Numbered from the stretch's first letter, positions 1 to 6,799 are shown. The stretch: DNA of 9,269 nucleotides from an uncultured Eubacteriales bacterium (GCA_934636325.1 CAKUAK010000010.1:1-9269), one strand, 5' to 3'. Made by a program: numbers and translations. Notes: generated by a model not told the origin, from the sequence alone.

Positions 1-101
1 TCCCCGCAAAATTGGAAATTTTGTGGGGCACGAAGGAAGGCTTTGCCGACCGCAGGCTATCAAATCAATGGGGTCCCCATCAAAACGAAGTTTTTATGGG
101 G
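1..101. repeat. 101-bp hairpin-rich direct repeat, copy 1 (cut by window start)
   Basis: This stretch recurs at 182-282 with a single difference (C at 53, G at 234), an offset of 181 bases. It carries two stem-loops. The first is 2-28, with 12 pairs including one G-U around a GGA loop. The second is 75-101, with 11 pairs and one mismatch around a GAA loop. Both stems end in CCCC/GGGG. The repeat probably extends beyond the left edge of the window. No credible gene lies across it. It resembles dispersed intergenic repeat families of Clostridia, but the family is not identified. Confidence 0.9.
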
Positions 102-115
102 AACGCTTCTGCGCC

Positions 116-133
116 GCGCCGGAAGTCCGGCGC
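116..133. other. GC-rich stem-loop between the two repeat copies
   Basis: A perfect 7-bp stem, GCGCCGG paired with CCGGCGC around the loop AAGT, sits in the 80-base spacer between the two repeat copies. No T-tract follows on either strand, so it is not a classical terminator. It may be part of a larger repeat unit of about 181 bases that is only seen once in full. Confidence 0.6.
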
Positions 134-181
134 AATGATTTTCACGGACATGCGCCGGGAAAATCTATTTAATTTACGGGG

Positions 182-282
182 TCCCCGCAAAATTGGAAAT
201 TTTGTGGGGCACGAAGGAAGGCTTTGCCGACCGGAGGCTATCAAATCAATGGGGTCCCCATCAAAACGAAGTTTTTATGGGG
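182..282. repeat. 101-bp hairpin-rich direct repeat, copy 2
   Basis: Second copy of the repeat at 1-101, differing only at base 234. Its stem-loops are at 183-209 and 256-282. It ends only 26 bases before the -35 box of the promoter at 308. Near identity of the copies suggests recent duplication or ongoing homogenisation of the element. Confidence 0.9.
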
Positions 283-307
283 CGGCAAATATAACCAAAA
301 ATAGATA

Positions 308-336
308 TTGACAAAGTAATTTTTCTGGGTTATCCT
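308..336 (+). promoter_or_regulatory. Sigma-A-type promoter for the leader RNA and possibly the surface-protein gene
   Basis: TTGACA at 308-313 is a perfect -35 box. TATCCT at 331-336 lies 17 bases further on and matches four of six -10 positions. Transcription would start near 343, about 363 bases before the ATG at 706. That is unusually long for a simple 5' leader and fits a promoter serving a structured RNA. Whether transcripts continue into the surface-protein gene cannot be told from the sequence. Confidence 0.6.
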
Positions 337-417
337 GAATATAACATAAAAGGTAGGAATTGGGGCAGAAGTGTCAAAGTGACGGCACGGAAGGCCCCGA
401 TATCTTTTTTGCCGAGG

Positions 418-433
418 GTTAGCATATGCTAAC
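418..433. promoter_or_regulatory. 16-bp perfect palindrome, possible operator or RNA stem
   Basis: GTTAGCATATGCTAAC is a perfect palindrome. Its GTTAG...CTAAC arms match those of the dyad at 540-555. The arms resemble the GTTAG/CTAAC core of DtxR/IdeR-type iron-regulator operators, although the spacing here is six bases rather than one. It lies about 75 bases downstream of the predicted start point of the 308-336 promoter. An alternative is that it is simply a stem of the structured RNA. Confidence 0.45.
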
Positions 434-539
434 TTAAAAGCGCAGTCGGGCCTTTACTTTGGTTTTACACCCGATGCGATAGGTTTGACAGGGATACCCG
501 GGGATATGGTGTATGAGAACAGGATAGCTCTGCTACATA

Positions 540-555
540 GTTAGCCATAACTAAC
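540..555. promoter_or_regulatory. Second GTTAG-N6-CTAAC dyad, possible operator
   Basis: GTTAGCCATAACTAAC has the same arms and the same arm spacing as the palindrome at 418-433. It lies 150 bases before the surface-protein start codon and just upstream of a weak -10-like TATGAT at 586-591. Two copies with equal geometry support a dimeric regulator site; the regulator is unknown, and a DtxR-family protein is inferred only from the half-site. It could also be the closing hairpin of the RNA. Confidence 0.45.
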
Positions 556-557
556 CC

Positions 558-606
558 AAGAAAAACCCAGCATTTTTCTTACATGTATGATCAAAAAATC
601 ATATAC
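558..606. promoter_or_regulatory. Two AT-rich dyads and a weak -10 box before the surface-protein gene
   Basis: AAGAAAAA at 558-565 pairs perfectly with TTTTTCTT at 573-580. A second imperfect dyad spans 585-606 (GTATGAT against ATCATATAC, with a two-base bulge). TATGAT at 586-591 matches five of six -10 positions, but no good -35 box lies at the right distance. A gene-specific promoter could sit here if assisted by an activator. The first dyad is too AT-rich to be a convincing terminator. Confidence 0.25.
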
Positions 607-628
607 GAAGAGTGAGGAAGGAGTGGTG

Positions 629-692
629 TCCGCGCCGGTCGTCGGCGGAAATATCCCAATATTGCCCCGCGGTGGGGCGTATCCCGATATTT
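629..692 (+). promoter_or_regulatory. Stem-loops directly upstream of the surface-protein RBS
   Basis: A GC-rich hairpin spans 629-649. A larger one spans 649-692: AAATATC at 649-655 pairs with GATATTT at 686-692 and encloses GCCCC/GGGGC at 664-678. The second hairpin ends four bases before the AGGAGG at 696-701. It could stabilise the mRNA 5' end or affect ribosome access. No T-tract suggests attenuation by termination. Confidence 0.4.
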
Positions 693-705
693 TACAGGAG
701 GTTGT

Positions 706-3700
706 ATGAAACAGAAAGGCAAAAGCAGAGTTCTCTCTGCATTTTTGGCTGTTATAATGGTGCTGACCATGCTGCCGGGAACGGCGCTGGCGGCCAAGAC
801 GGTCAACAACGATGACTATGCCGCCGGAATATATACCGGCACAGGGTATGGTCACGATAACGGCAAGGTCACGGTCACGCTGACCCTTGCCGAGGACAGC
901 GAAGGTCAGATGAAGATAACCGACATCTCGTCCGACGGCAGCACCCAGACACCATCGTTCTGGTCCAACGCTGTAACTATTCTTGACACCATCAAGGAAA
1001 ATAACGGTACAGAGGGCGTTGATACCGTTTCCAAGGCCACGCAGAGCTCTAAGGCCATCATCGACGCCACAGAGGACGCTCTCGCCAAGGCCTCGGCCGT
1101 CATCGACGGCACAGGCACGCAGAGCGACCCCTATGTCATCACCAGCGAAAACGGTCTTAGGGCCCTTCAGGCTCAGGTCAAAGCCGGCAATACATATGCC
1201 GGTGAATATATCAAGCTGGCCAATGACATCGAGCTGACCAAAGAATGGACGCCTATCGGCTCAAGCAAAGATGAAGCCTTCGGCGGCACATTTGACGGCA
1301 ACGGCCACGCGATCTCCGGCATGACTGTCACCGAAAGCTCGCTGGGTTACGTTGGTCTGTTCGGATATACACTCAACGGCGTTGTCATCAAGAATCTCCG
1401 CCTTGAAGATATCAGCATCGACATGCCGGAGGCCGCACAGAATGTATATGCCGCCGGTCTTGTCGGCTTCATAAAGAATAATACATCCGGCACGATATCG
1501 TCTGTGATCGACAACTGCTATGTTTCGGGCAACATTACGGTAAACAATGCGGATAAGATCACTGTTGTGGGCGGTCTTGCCGCTTTCACAGATCAGCGTG
1601 CCGCCGTGACCAACTGCGGCACAGATGTTGATATCGACGTAAACAGCGGCACGGGCAGAACCACGGTCGGCGGTCTGGTCGCATGGGCCAGCATAAGGGC
1701 GCTCTTTATGAACGACTATGTTCTGGGCAATGTGACGGTCGCCACCGACAACGAAGATTTTGATAATGTCGGCGTCATGTTCGGCCAGGTCAACGGTATA
1801 ATCTATAACTGCTATGCCGCCGGTTCCATCAAGCTTACCGCGAGCGAAGGGGTCGCACTTCCGACACCCGCCGGACTTTTTGCCGGCAACCTTGCCGCGG
1901 CAACATATGCCGACAGCTGCTATTATCTGGCCGACGGCGAGAAGTCCGCTTTCGGCACATTTACCGGAAGCTACAATGCAGAAACGGTCATCGGCAAGAC
2001 AGCCGACGAGCTGGCAAGCGATGATCTCGCCGGGCTGCTCCATGACAATCTGTCTTCCTCGGCCCTCGAGACCATGACAGCCAATGTAACAGAGGCCAAT
2101 GTCTCGGGCTGCGGCGATTTCGGCGCAATGACAGGTCGTGTCGGCAACAACTTCTATGACTGGGAGGTATCGGGCAACAAGGTCGTTCTGGCCGACACGC
2201 TCTGGACCTCCGGCAAGATCGACGATTCCATCTTCGAATCGGGCGACGGCACGGAAGAAGAACCCTATATCATCAAGACAGAGCAGCAGCTGCGCGATTT
2301 CGCGGGCTCGCTCAACAACAAGATCGACTATACAAATCAGTATGTCGCTCTGGGCGATGACATCGTCCTTTCCTCCGAGGAATGGAAGCCCATCGGCCGC
2401 AGCGATTATCTTTTCAACGGCACATTCGACGGCCAGGGCCACACCATTTCGGGCATGACCCTCGGCACAGCCGACGGGGCCTTTGCCCTTGACAGCGAAA
2501 ATGTCTACATCGGTCTCTTCGGCGTCCTCGGGCCCAAGGCCTATGTCAAGGATGTCCACCTGACCGGCGTCAGCTTCCATGTTTCCTACGGCGCCTCGAT
2601 CACGATCGGCGGCATCGCGGGCGGCATGCAGGGCGCGACAGGCAAAAGCGATTATACGGGCGCTGTCATCGACGGCTGCTCGGTCAAGGGTGTTATCTCG
2701 GCCACCGGCGAGCAGGGCAACCAGTTTGTCGGAGGTCTGGTCGGCCAGCAGTTCAAGGGCGCCATCATCAACAGCAGCACCGATGTCGAACTCAGCGGCA
2801 TCGTCACAAGCGAAGCCCTTGCCGAGGTCGGAGGTCTGGTCGGCCTTAACAACCGCGGCCTTGTCGCCAACTGCTGGTCTGACAGCAATGTCTACGGCAG
2901 CGGCAGCCGCGAAAACGGCGACGAGGGCATGGCCGTCGTTTCCAACCTTATCGCCTGCAACGCCGGCGCAGAGGTCAACTGCTATGCCACAGGCGGCACC
3001 ACGACAAAGGAACATTCGACATACGCCGGCATGGTCTCCGGCTGGGTCACCGGCATAGGCAAGACATATACCTGCTGGTATGATCTGAACAACACCATGA
3101 TCGTCGGCAAGGATACAAATAACCCCCTGTACGTCAACCCCGTCGAGTCGATCGGCACAAAGGTCGCCTCGGGCGTCAACGACGAGGGCGACGCCTATAC
3201 AGGCGGTCTTGTCGATAAGATGGTCGGGTGCAACGCGGATGGCGACAGCGATAAGAATATCATCGCGTATGCCGCCGTCGCAGATGCCATCAACAAGAAC
3301 TTTGAGACATTCCCCATCGATATCACAGTCTTCGGCCTTAAGGAAACTGCGCTGAAGAACTGGACATATGAGAACGAGCAGATCACCTTCGGCGCGGATC
3401 ACGGCACTGTAAACTATGTAAAGCCCGACTGCGAGACGGTCGTAAAGCCCGAGCAGAAGCTCCAGGACGGCAAATGGTACGGCCGCGATAACGATAAGAA
3501 GTCGGTCATAGAGATAGTCGTCGAGAACAACGAGATCGTAAAGACGACCGTCGTCTCCGGCGAGAAAGAGGGCACGGCGGCTTATGAAGCAGCCCTTGAA
3601 AAGGCAAAGACCAAGGCCACCTACGGCGACTTCTCCCACTATGAGAAGGCCGATACGGCAAGATTCGCCGGCGGCAGCGGCACACAGGCCGATCCCTATC

Positions 3701-5697
3701 AGATAGCCAACGAAGAACAGCTGCGCTATCTGGCATATTCGATCAACTCGGATGTCAGCTGGAGCGGCGTACACTTCAAGCAGACGGCCGACATCACCCT
3801 TAACGGCGAGTGGCTGCCCATCGGCTGGGTGCTCAACGCCGAAGTCAACGGCAAGAAGACCACCGTTGCCGCATATCCCTTCCGCGGCAATTATGACGGC
3901 GGAAACTTCACCATCTCGGGTCTGACCATCGGTACGGCCGAGCAGCCCAGGGATCAGGCCGCTTCCGGTCTCTTCGGCTTCACCGATGGCGCTTACGCCA
4001 ACATCGGCAATGCCAAGCCCTCCGGCAGCGAGCAGGTCGTAAGGCTCAGCAATATCCACCTTAAGGACATCAGAATCAATGTCAAGACACGTTATGAGAC
4101 CTTCACCGGCGGTCTTGTCGGCAATGGCCAGAACGGTATCTATATCGACAACTGCTCTGTAACAGGCACGATCAATGCCGAGACGACAGAGAGCTTTGCC
4201 CGTGCCGGCGGCCTGTCGGCATATCTCCTGCGCGGCGCGGTCACCAACAGCTGGACCGATGTCGACGTCAATGCCGTAACAGATTCCAACCACGTCTATG
4301 CCGGCGGCTTCTATGGCATGGACAACCGCGTCACCACCCTCAACTGCTATGCTCTGGGCGATGTGACCGGCAATTCGACCAACAACAATAAGGTCCACAT
4401 CGGCGGCTTCGCCGGCCAGGCCGGCGGCGTTCATGTCAACTGCTATGCCGCGGGCAATGTCGTATCCCTCAAGTCGACGACCGACGTCGGCATCATCAGC
4501 GGACGCTCGAGCGGCATCAACATCGACTATCACGTCTATTACAACACCGAAGCCACCCTCAGGCAGGGTGCCACGACAGAAGCCGCCAAGGCGGTCGGAG
4601 TCGTTACGACCAATGCCGTCAAAAAGGATGTCACAGGCAAGACGGCAGCCGAGCTGAAGACAAAGGCCTTTGCCGGTCAGCTCAATGCCAATATCGCCAA
4701 GGCCGCCCTTGACGCCGATATCAGCGAGATCGACGCCAAGCTGGCAAATCCGGGCAGCGGCCTCATCCAGGCAAATTACTATCTGGGCAACGAGCTTTCC
4801 TCCTGGGCCGTTAAGGATGGTGTCGTCACCTTCGGCAAGGTCGAGGACGGCGGCAACGAGAACCCCGGCACAGGTGGAGATAGCTCCGGTTCGGGCAGCG
4901 GCAGCTCCGGCTCTTCGATCTCGGGCTCCAACAACAGCGTAACAGCTCCCTCGACATCGGGCGGCAGCGTTACGGTAAGCACAAAGAACGCATCGGCCGG
5001 TTCTAAGGTCACGATCACCGTCAAGCCCGAAAGCGGCTATGTCCTCGGCGGTCTGACAGTCACCGACGCCAACGGCAACCAGCTCAAGCTGACCGATAAC
5101 GGCGACGGTACATATACCTTCACGATGCCTTCCTCCAAGGTCACGGTAAATGCCGGCTTCGAAAAGGCTGGCTCCTTCTCCGACGCAGCCTCGGGCGCTT
5201 ATTGCTTCGACGCTGTCGAGTGGGCCGTCAAGAACGGCGTCACCAACGGCCTGACCGATACGACATTCGGACCCAACGAAGCCTGCACAAGGGCGCAGAT
5301 CGTCACCTTCCTCTGGAGGGCCGCCGGTTCTCCCGCTCCTGTTTCGGGCGAGAATCCCTTCTCTGATGTTTCCGGCGAGGCTTATTATTATAACGCCGTG
5401 CTGTGGGCCGTCGAGCAGGGCATCACGACAGGCACATCCGACACCACCTTCAGCCCCGACGCGACCTGCACGCGCGCTCAGGCCGTCAGCTTCATCTGGC
5501 GTGCCGCCGGCAAGCGCCAGGGCGCTGCCGCATCGGCCTTCGCCGACGTCACACCGGGCGAGTATTATGAGGGCGCTGTCAACTGGGCGGTCGAAAAGGG
5601 CGTCACCAACGGCGTGTCCGAGACCTCCTTCGCACCCGCCAGCCCCTGCACCCGCGGACAGATCGTCACCTTCATCTATCGCTGGGCGGCAAAATAA
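706..5697 (+). CDS. Giant SLH-anchored GLUG-repeat surface protein with N-terminal FMN-binding domain
   Basis: A 1663-residue exported cell-wall protein. The ATG follows AGGAGG (696-701) by four bases. Residues 1-30 form a Sec signal peptide, with cleavage near ALA29/A30. Residues about 36-129 match the FMN-binding domain (PF04205 type): a G-x-Y-T-G-x-G start and a D106-T-V-S-K-A-T112 motif, where T112 corresponds to the flavin-carrying threonine; K110 replaces the usual glycine. Three GLUG-rich modules (about 133-510, 511-910 and 988-1380) each open with a G-x-GT...PY-x-I...LR element, then W-x-PIG, then a (T)FDG-x-GH-x-ISG-like element (diverged in the third), and each closes with a W-x-x-x-x-x-x-(V/I) strand. 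Residues about 916-980 look like a degenerate second FMN-binding domain lacking the attachment motif. A Ser/Gly linker (about 1383-1412) and a bacterial repeat domain (about 1418-1487) precede three SLH domains (1490-1540, 1551-1603, 1611-1660) that should bind pyruvylated wall polymer. From 1264 to the end the gene uses no TTA, CTA or TCA codon, suggesting strong expression. Ligand and redox role are inferred only. Confidence 0.95.
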   Translation: MKQKGKSRVLSAFLAVIMVLTMLPGTALAAKTVNNDDYAAGIYTGTGYGHDNGKVTVTLTLAEDSEGQMKITDISSDGSTQTPSFWSNAVTILDTIKENNGTEGVDTVSKATQSSKAIIDATEDALAKASAVIDGTGTQSDPYVITSENGLRALQAQVKAGNTYAGEYIKLANDIELTKEWTPIGSSKDEAFGGTFDGNGHAISGMTVTESSLGYVGLFGYTLNGVVIKNLRLEDISIDMPEAAQNVYAAGLVGFIKNNTSGTISSVIDNCYVSGNITVNNADKITVVGGLAAFTDQRAAVTNCGTDVDIDVNSGTGRTTVGGLVAWASIRALFMNDYVLGNVTVATDNEDFDNVGVMFGQVNGIIYNCYAAGSIKLTASEGVALPTPAGLFAGNLAAATYADSCYYLADGEKSAFGTFTGSYNAETVIGKTADELASDDLAGLLHDNLSSSALETMTANVTEANVSGCGDFGAMTGRVGNNFYDWEVSGNKVVLADTLWTSGKIDDSIFESGDGTEEEPYIIKTEQQLRDFAGSLNNKIDYTNQYVALGDDIVLSSEEWKPIGRSDYLFNGTFDGQGHTISGMTLGTADGAFALDSENVYIGLFGVLGPKAYVKDVHLTGVSFHVSYGASITIGGIAGGMQGATGKSDYTGAVIDGCSVKGVISATGEQGNQFVGGLVGQQFKGAIINSSTDVELSGIVTSEALAEVGGLVGLNNRGLVANCWSDSNVYGSGSRENGDEGMAVVSNLIACNAGAEVNCYATGGTTTKEHSTYAGMVSGWVTGIGKTYTCWYDLNNTMIVGKDTNNPLYVNPVESIGTKVASGVNDEGDAYTGGLVDKMVGCNADGDSDKNIIAYAAVADAINKNFETFPIDITVFGLKETALKNWTYENEQITFGADHGTVNYVKPDCETVVKPEQKLQDGKWYGRDNDKKSVIEIVVENNEIVKTTVVSGEKEGTAAYEAALEKAKTKATYGDFSHYEKADTARFAGGSGTQADPYQIANEEQLRYLAYSINSDVSWSGVHFKQTADITLNGEWLPIGWVLNAEVNGKKTTVAAYPFRGNYDGGNFTISGLTIGTAEQPRDQAASGLFGFTDGAYANIGNAKPSGSEQVVRLSNIHLKDIRINVKTRYETFTGGLVGNGQNGIYIDNCSVTGTINAETTESFARAGGLSAYLLRGAVTNSWTDVDVNAVTDSNHVYAGGFYGMDNRVTTLNCYALGDVTGNSTNNNKVHIGGFAGQAGGVHVNCYAAGNVVSLKSTTDVGIISGRSSGINIDYHVYYNTEATLRQGATTEAAKAVGVVTTNAVKKDVTGKTAAELKTKAFAGQLNANIAKAALDADISEIDAKLANPGSGLIQANYYLGNELSSWAVKDGVVTFGKVEDGGNENPGTGGDSSGSGSGSSGSSISGSNNSVTAPSTSGGSVTVSTKNASAGSKVTITVKPESGYVLGGLTVTDANGNQLKLTDNGDGTYTFTMPSSKVTVNAGFEKAGSFSDAASGAYCFDAVEWAVKNGVTNGLTDTTFGPNEACTRAQIVTFLWRAAGSPAPVSGENPFSDVSGEAYYYNAVLWAVEQGITTGTSDTTFSPDATCTRAQAVSFIWRAAGKRQGAAASAFADVTPGEYYEGAVNWAVEKGVTNGVSETSFAPASPCTRGQIVTFIYRWAAK

Positions 5698-5725
5698 AAT
5701 AACATACTCCCACCTGATAAAGATC

Positions 5726-5753
5726 ATCCCCGCGGTCATTTGCCCGCGGGGAT
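5726..5753. terminator. GC-rich stem-loop after the surface-protein gene, no T-tract
   Basis: A perfect 10-bp stem (ATCCCCGCGG with CCGCGGGGAT) around an 8-base loop starts 28 bases after the stop codon. The flank AATGCTG has no T-run, so it is a poor intrinsic terminator on its own. It may protect the mRNA 3' end, slow polymerase, or mark the start of the palindrome mosaic that follows. Confidence 0.5.
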
Positions 5754-5756
5754 AAT

Positions 5757-6106
5757 GCTGTCAGGGGATCGCTTCGCTGGATCCCCTTCGACAATTTGTC
5801 TCCGGCCTGCGGGCCGGGTTTCGCGGCCGCATTGCGATGCGGCTCGCGGGTCAACGAGTTTTTGCTGCGCACATGTCACAGCAAAAACATATTGAATAGC
5901 ACCTGCGATGCGACGCAGAAACGTGTCCGGTAATGTACATTCATCCGGGTAGAGTTCAGGTAAAAAGAAGCAACCAAAGGCTCCCTTGTGTAAAGGGCAG
6001 CGAAGCGGCGACGCGGTGTTGAATGACATGCCGGTGGCATGTCAGACCCGCGGCGTGACCGAGCCGCAGCGAGAATCTGTCATCTGAAAGATGACTGAGG
6101 GATTGC
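5757..6106. repeat. Non-coding mosaic of palindromes (intergenic repeat region)
   Basis: About 350 bases hold no credible gene but a dense series of stem-loops: 5759-5793 (GGGGATC/GATCCCC), 5802-5817 (CCGGCC/GGCCGG), 5822-5848 (CCGCAT/ATGCGG plus CGCG), 5858-5888 (perfect 10-bp GTTTTTGCTG/CAGCAAAAAC), 5903-5918 (CTGCG/CGCAG), 5983-5997 (CCCTT/AAGGG), 6024-6044 (perfect 9-bp TGACATGCC/GGCATGTCA, loop GGT) and 6079-6095 (GTCATC/GATGAC). The pieces from the CTCCCTTGTG at 5981 to the TGAGGGATTG at 6096 resemble the ends of a dispersed intergenic repeat known from memory in Oscillospiraceae, here apparently interrupted by other palindromes. Family assignment is inference. Confidence 0.6.
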
Positions 6107-6143
6107 ATCTCCGCTCGGCTATGCCGAGCGGGGATGATTTTTT
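6107..6143 (+). terminator. Strong intrinsic terminator, plus strand
   Basis: A 13-pair stem (6107-6119 with 6123-6135, one G-U) around a TAT loop is followed, after GA, by six T residues at 6138-6143. It reads on the plus strand, so it most likely ends transcripts coming from the surface-protein gene or from the palindrome region. The minus-strand gene also ends here, and an A-run lies on its side of the hairpin. No T-run follows the hairpin on the minus strand, so bidirectional use is less certain. Confidence 0.85.
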
Positions 6144-6147
6144 CTAT

Positions 6148-6648
6148 TTATATTATGCTTTCAATAACGGCCTGCCAGCCCGATATATCGAGGGGGGAGG
6201 ATAGCGACAGGGAATAGGAATAACCTTTGCTGCTCCATATGGCGAGGGTATAGCCGGCCTCGCCCTTGAGCGTCACCTCGATGCCGCCGACAGTGACCTT
6301 TTCGGTGCTTTCGTATGTGTTATAGTCGCCGCTGATATCCTCCGCGCCGGGGGCCTTGCGGATGGTGATCTCGCCGTCATCCTCACCAAAGACGGCCTCG
6401 ATGATCTCGCCGTCGCCCAGGACAGAGAAGTGTATGCCGTCGTGGCCGTCAATGATCTCGGGGATGGTGAAGTCATATCCGGCGGCGTCGCAGGCATCGC
6501 TCAGACTGTCGTAATCCTGCCAGGGGTTGGGGATCTGGGTGTTGTCGGTGATGATCGTGTCGTCGGTCTTGGGCTGCTCCGCGGGCTGGCCGCTGGCGGC
6601 GGTCCCCAGCATGAGGGCTGCACAGAGTGCGATGGCAATGGTTTTCAT
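6148..6648 (-). CDS. Secreted protein with DUF4367-like C-terminal half
   Basis: A 166-residue protein. The ATG (complement of 6646-6648) is preceded on the minus strand by an AAAGGAAG Shine-Dalgarno. Residues 1-20 form a signal peptide, with likely cleavage after ASG20; there is no lipobox cysteine. An acidic/Pro/Thr linker (about 22-38) leads to a globular part: NPW at 41-43, a 'DACDAAGYDFTIPE' stretch at 51-64, an acidic strand region around 80-97, R97-K-A-P-G-A-E-D-I-S-G-D at 97-108 and alternating beta strands to the end. This pattern (N-P...D, A-G-(F/Y)-D-(F/L)-T-(I/L)-P, I-R-K-A-x-G-x-E-D-I-S-G-D) is seen in DUF4367-like secreted proteins of Firmicutes, from memory. The function is unknown. 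It is divergent from the ABC operon and convergent with the surface-protein gene. Confidence 0.85.
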   Translation of the reverse strand: MKTIAIALCAALMLGTAASGQPAEQPKTDDTIITDNTQIPNPWQDYDSLSDACDAAGYDFTIPEIIDGHDGIHFSVLGDGEIIEAVFGEDDGEITIRKAPGAEDISGDYNTYESTEKVTVGGIEVTLKGEAGYTLAIWSSKGYSYSLSLSSPLDISGWQAVIESII

Positions 6649-6771
6649 AATGATTCTTCCTTTCTGTTTTACAGTGGTTTGTTTTTTCGCGGCTCTCTGT
6701 CCGCTTCACCCTGTATACAACCGGGAAGGGCCAAATGCTGCACGGCCGGCGAAAGTTTTTCAAATATTTTT

Positions 6772-6799
6772 TTGGCAGGTTATTCCCTTTGGCTATAAT
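6772..6799 (+). promoter_or_regulatory. Promoter of the ABC/DUF4418 operon
   Basis: TTGGCA at 6772-6777 (five of six) and a perfect TATAAT at 6794-6799 are separated by 16 bases. An A/T-rich stretch with a seven-T run lies just upstream and could act as an UP-like element. The start point would be near 6806, giving a leader of about 107 bases before the GTG at 6913. No copy of the GTTAG-N6-CTAAC dyad is seen here. Confidence 0.65.

Larger units (their letters stand above)
343..556 (+). ncRNA. Candidate structured non-coding RNA (raiA-motif-like, unconfirmed)
   Basis: The region has no credible reading frame but many nested pairings. Bases 362-366 pair with 394-398 and enclose a smaller stem at 371-388. 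Bases 400-404 pair with 503-507, enclosing GGGT (416-419) with ACCC (496-499). A long hairpin at 441-478 has a CGCA...TGCG base and a TCGGG/CCCGA middle. A palindromic stem sits at 418-433 and a final hairpin at 540-555; bases 491-499 could form a competing small hairpin. It sits just downstream of a good promoter. The length of about 200 nt, the multi-stem layout and the Clostridia setting recall the raiA-motif RNA, but I name it from memory only. It does not show the motifs of the TPP, FMN, cobalamin, lysine, glycine or c-di-GMP-I riboswitches. Boundaries are approximate. Confidence 0.5.

Noticed and set aside
1..282. CRISPR array
   Set aside because: Only two copies, each about 101 bp and hairpin-rich, with an 80-base spacer; no short regular repeats and no cas gene.
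12..311. Plus-strand 99-codon open frame over the direct repeats
   Set aside because: The encoded peptide simply repeats the DNA duplication, has no recognisable domain, and the underlying DNA is dominated by hairpins.
343..556. Known metabolite riboswitch (TPP, FMN, cobalamin, lysine, glycine, c-di-GMP-I)
   Set aside because: The conserved sequence boxes of these classes that I can recall are not present. A raiA-like or new RNA remains possible.
1261..5739. Minus-strand open frame of 1492 codons as a gene
   Set aside because: It mirrors the codon register of a domain-rich plus-strand gene, has no recognisable domain or secretion signal, and is explained by the lack of TTA, CTA and TCA codons in that gene.
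5736..6029. Minus-strand 97-codon open frame over the palindrome region
   Set aside because: The frame runs through several perfect palindromes, the product is low-complexity and Arg/Pro-rich in part, and no family is recognised. It is more likely a by-product of repeat DNA.
6430..6798. Plus-strand 122-codon open frame opposite the secreted-protein gene
   Set aside because: It lies antisense to a gene with a clear signal peptide and ribosome binding site, and its own product is low-complexity Val/Gly sequence with no family.
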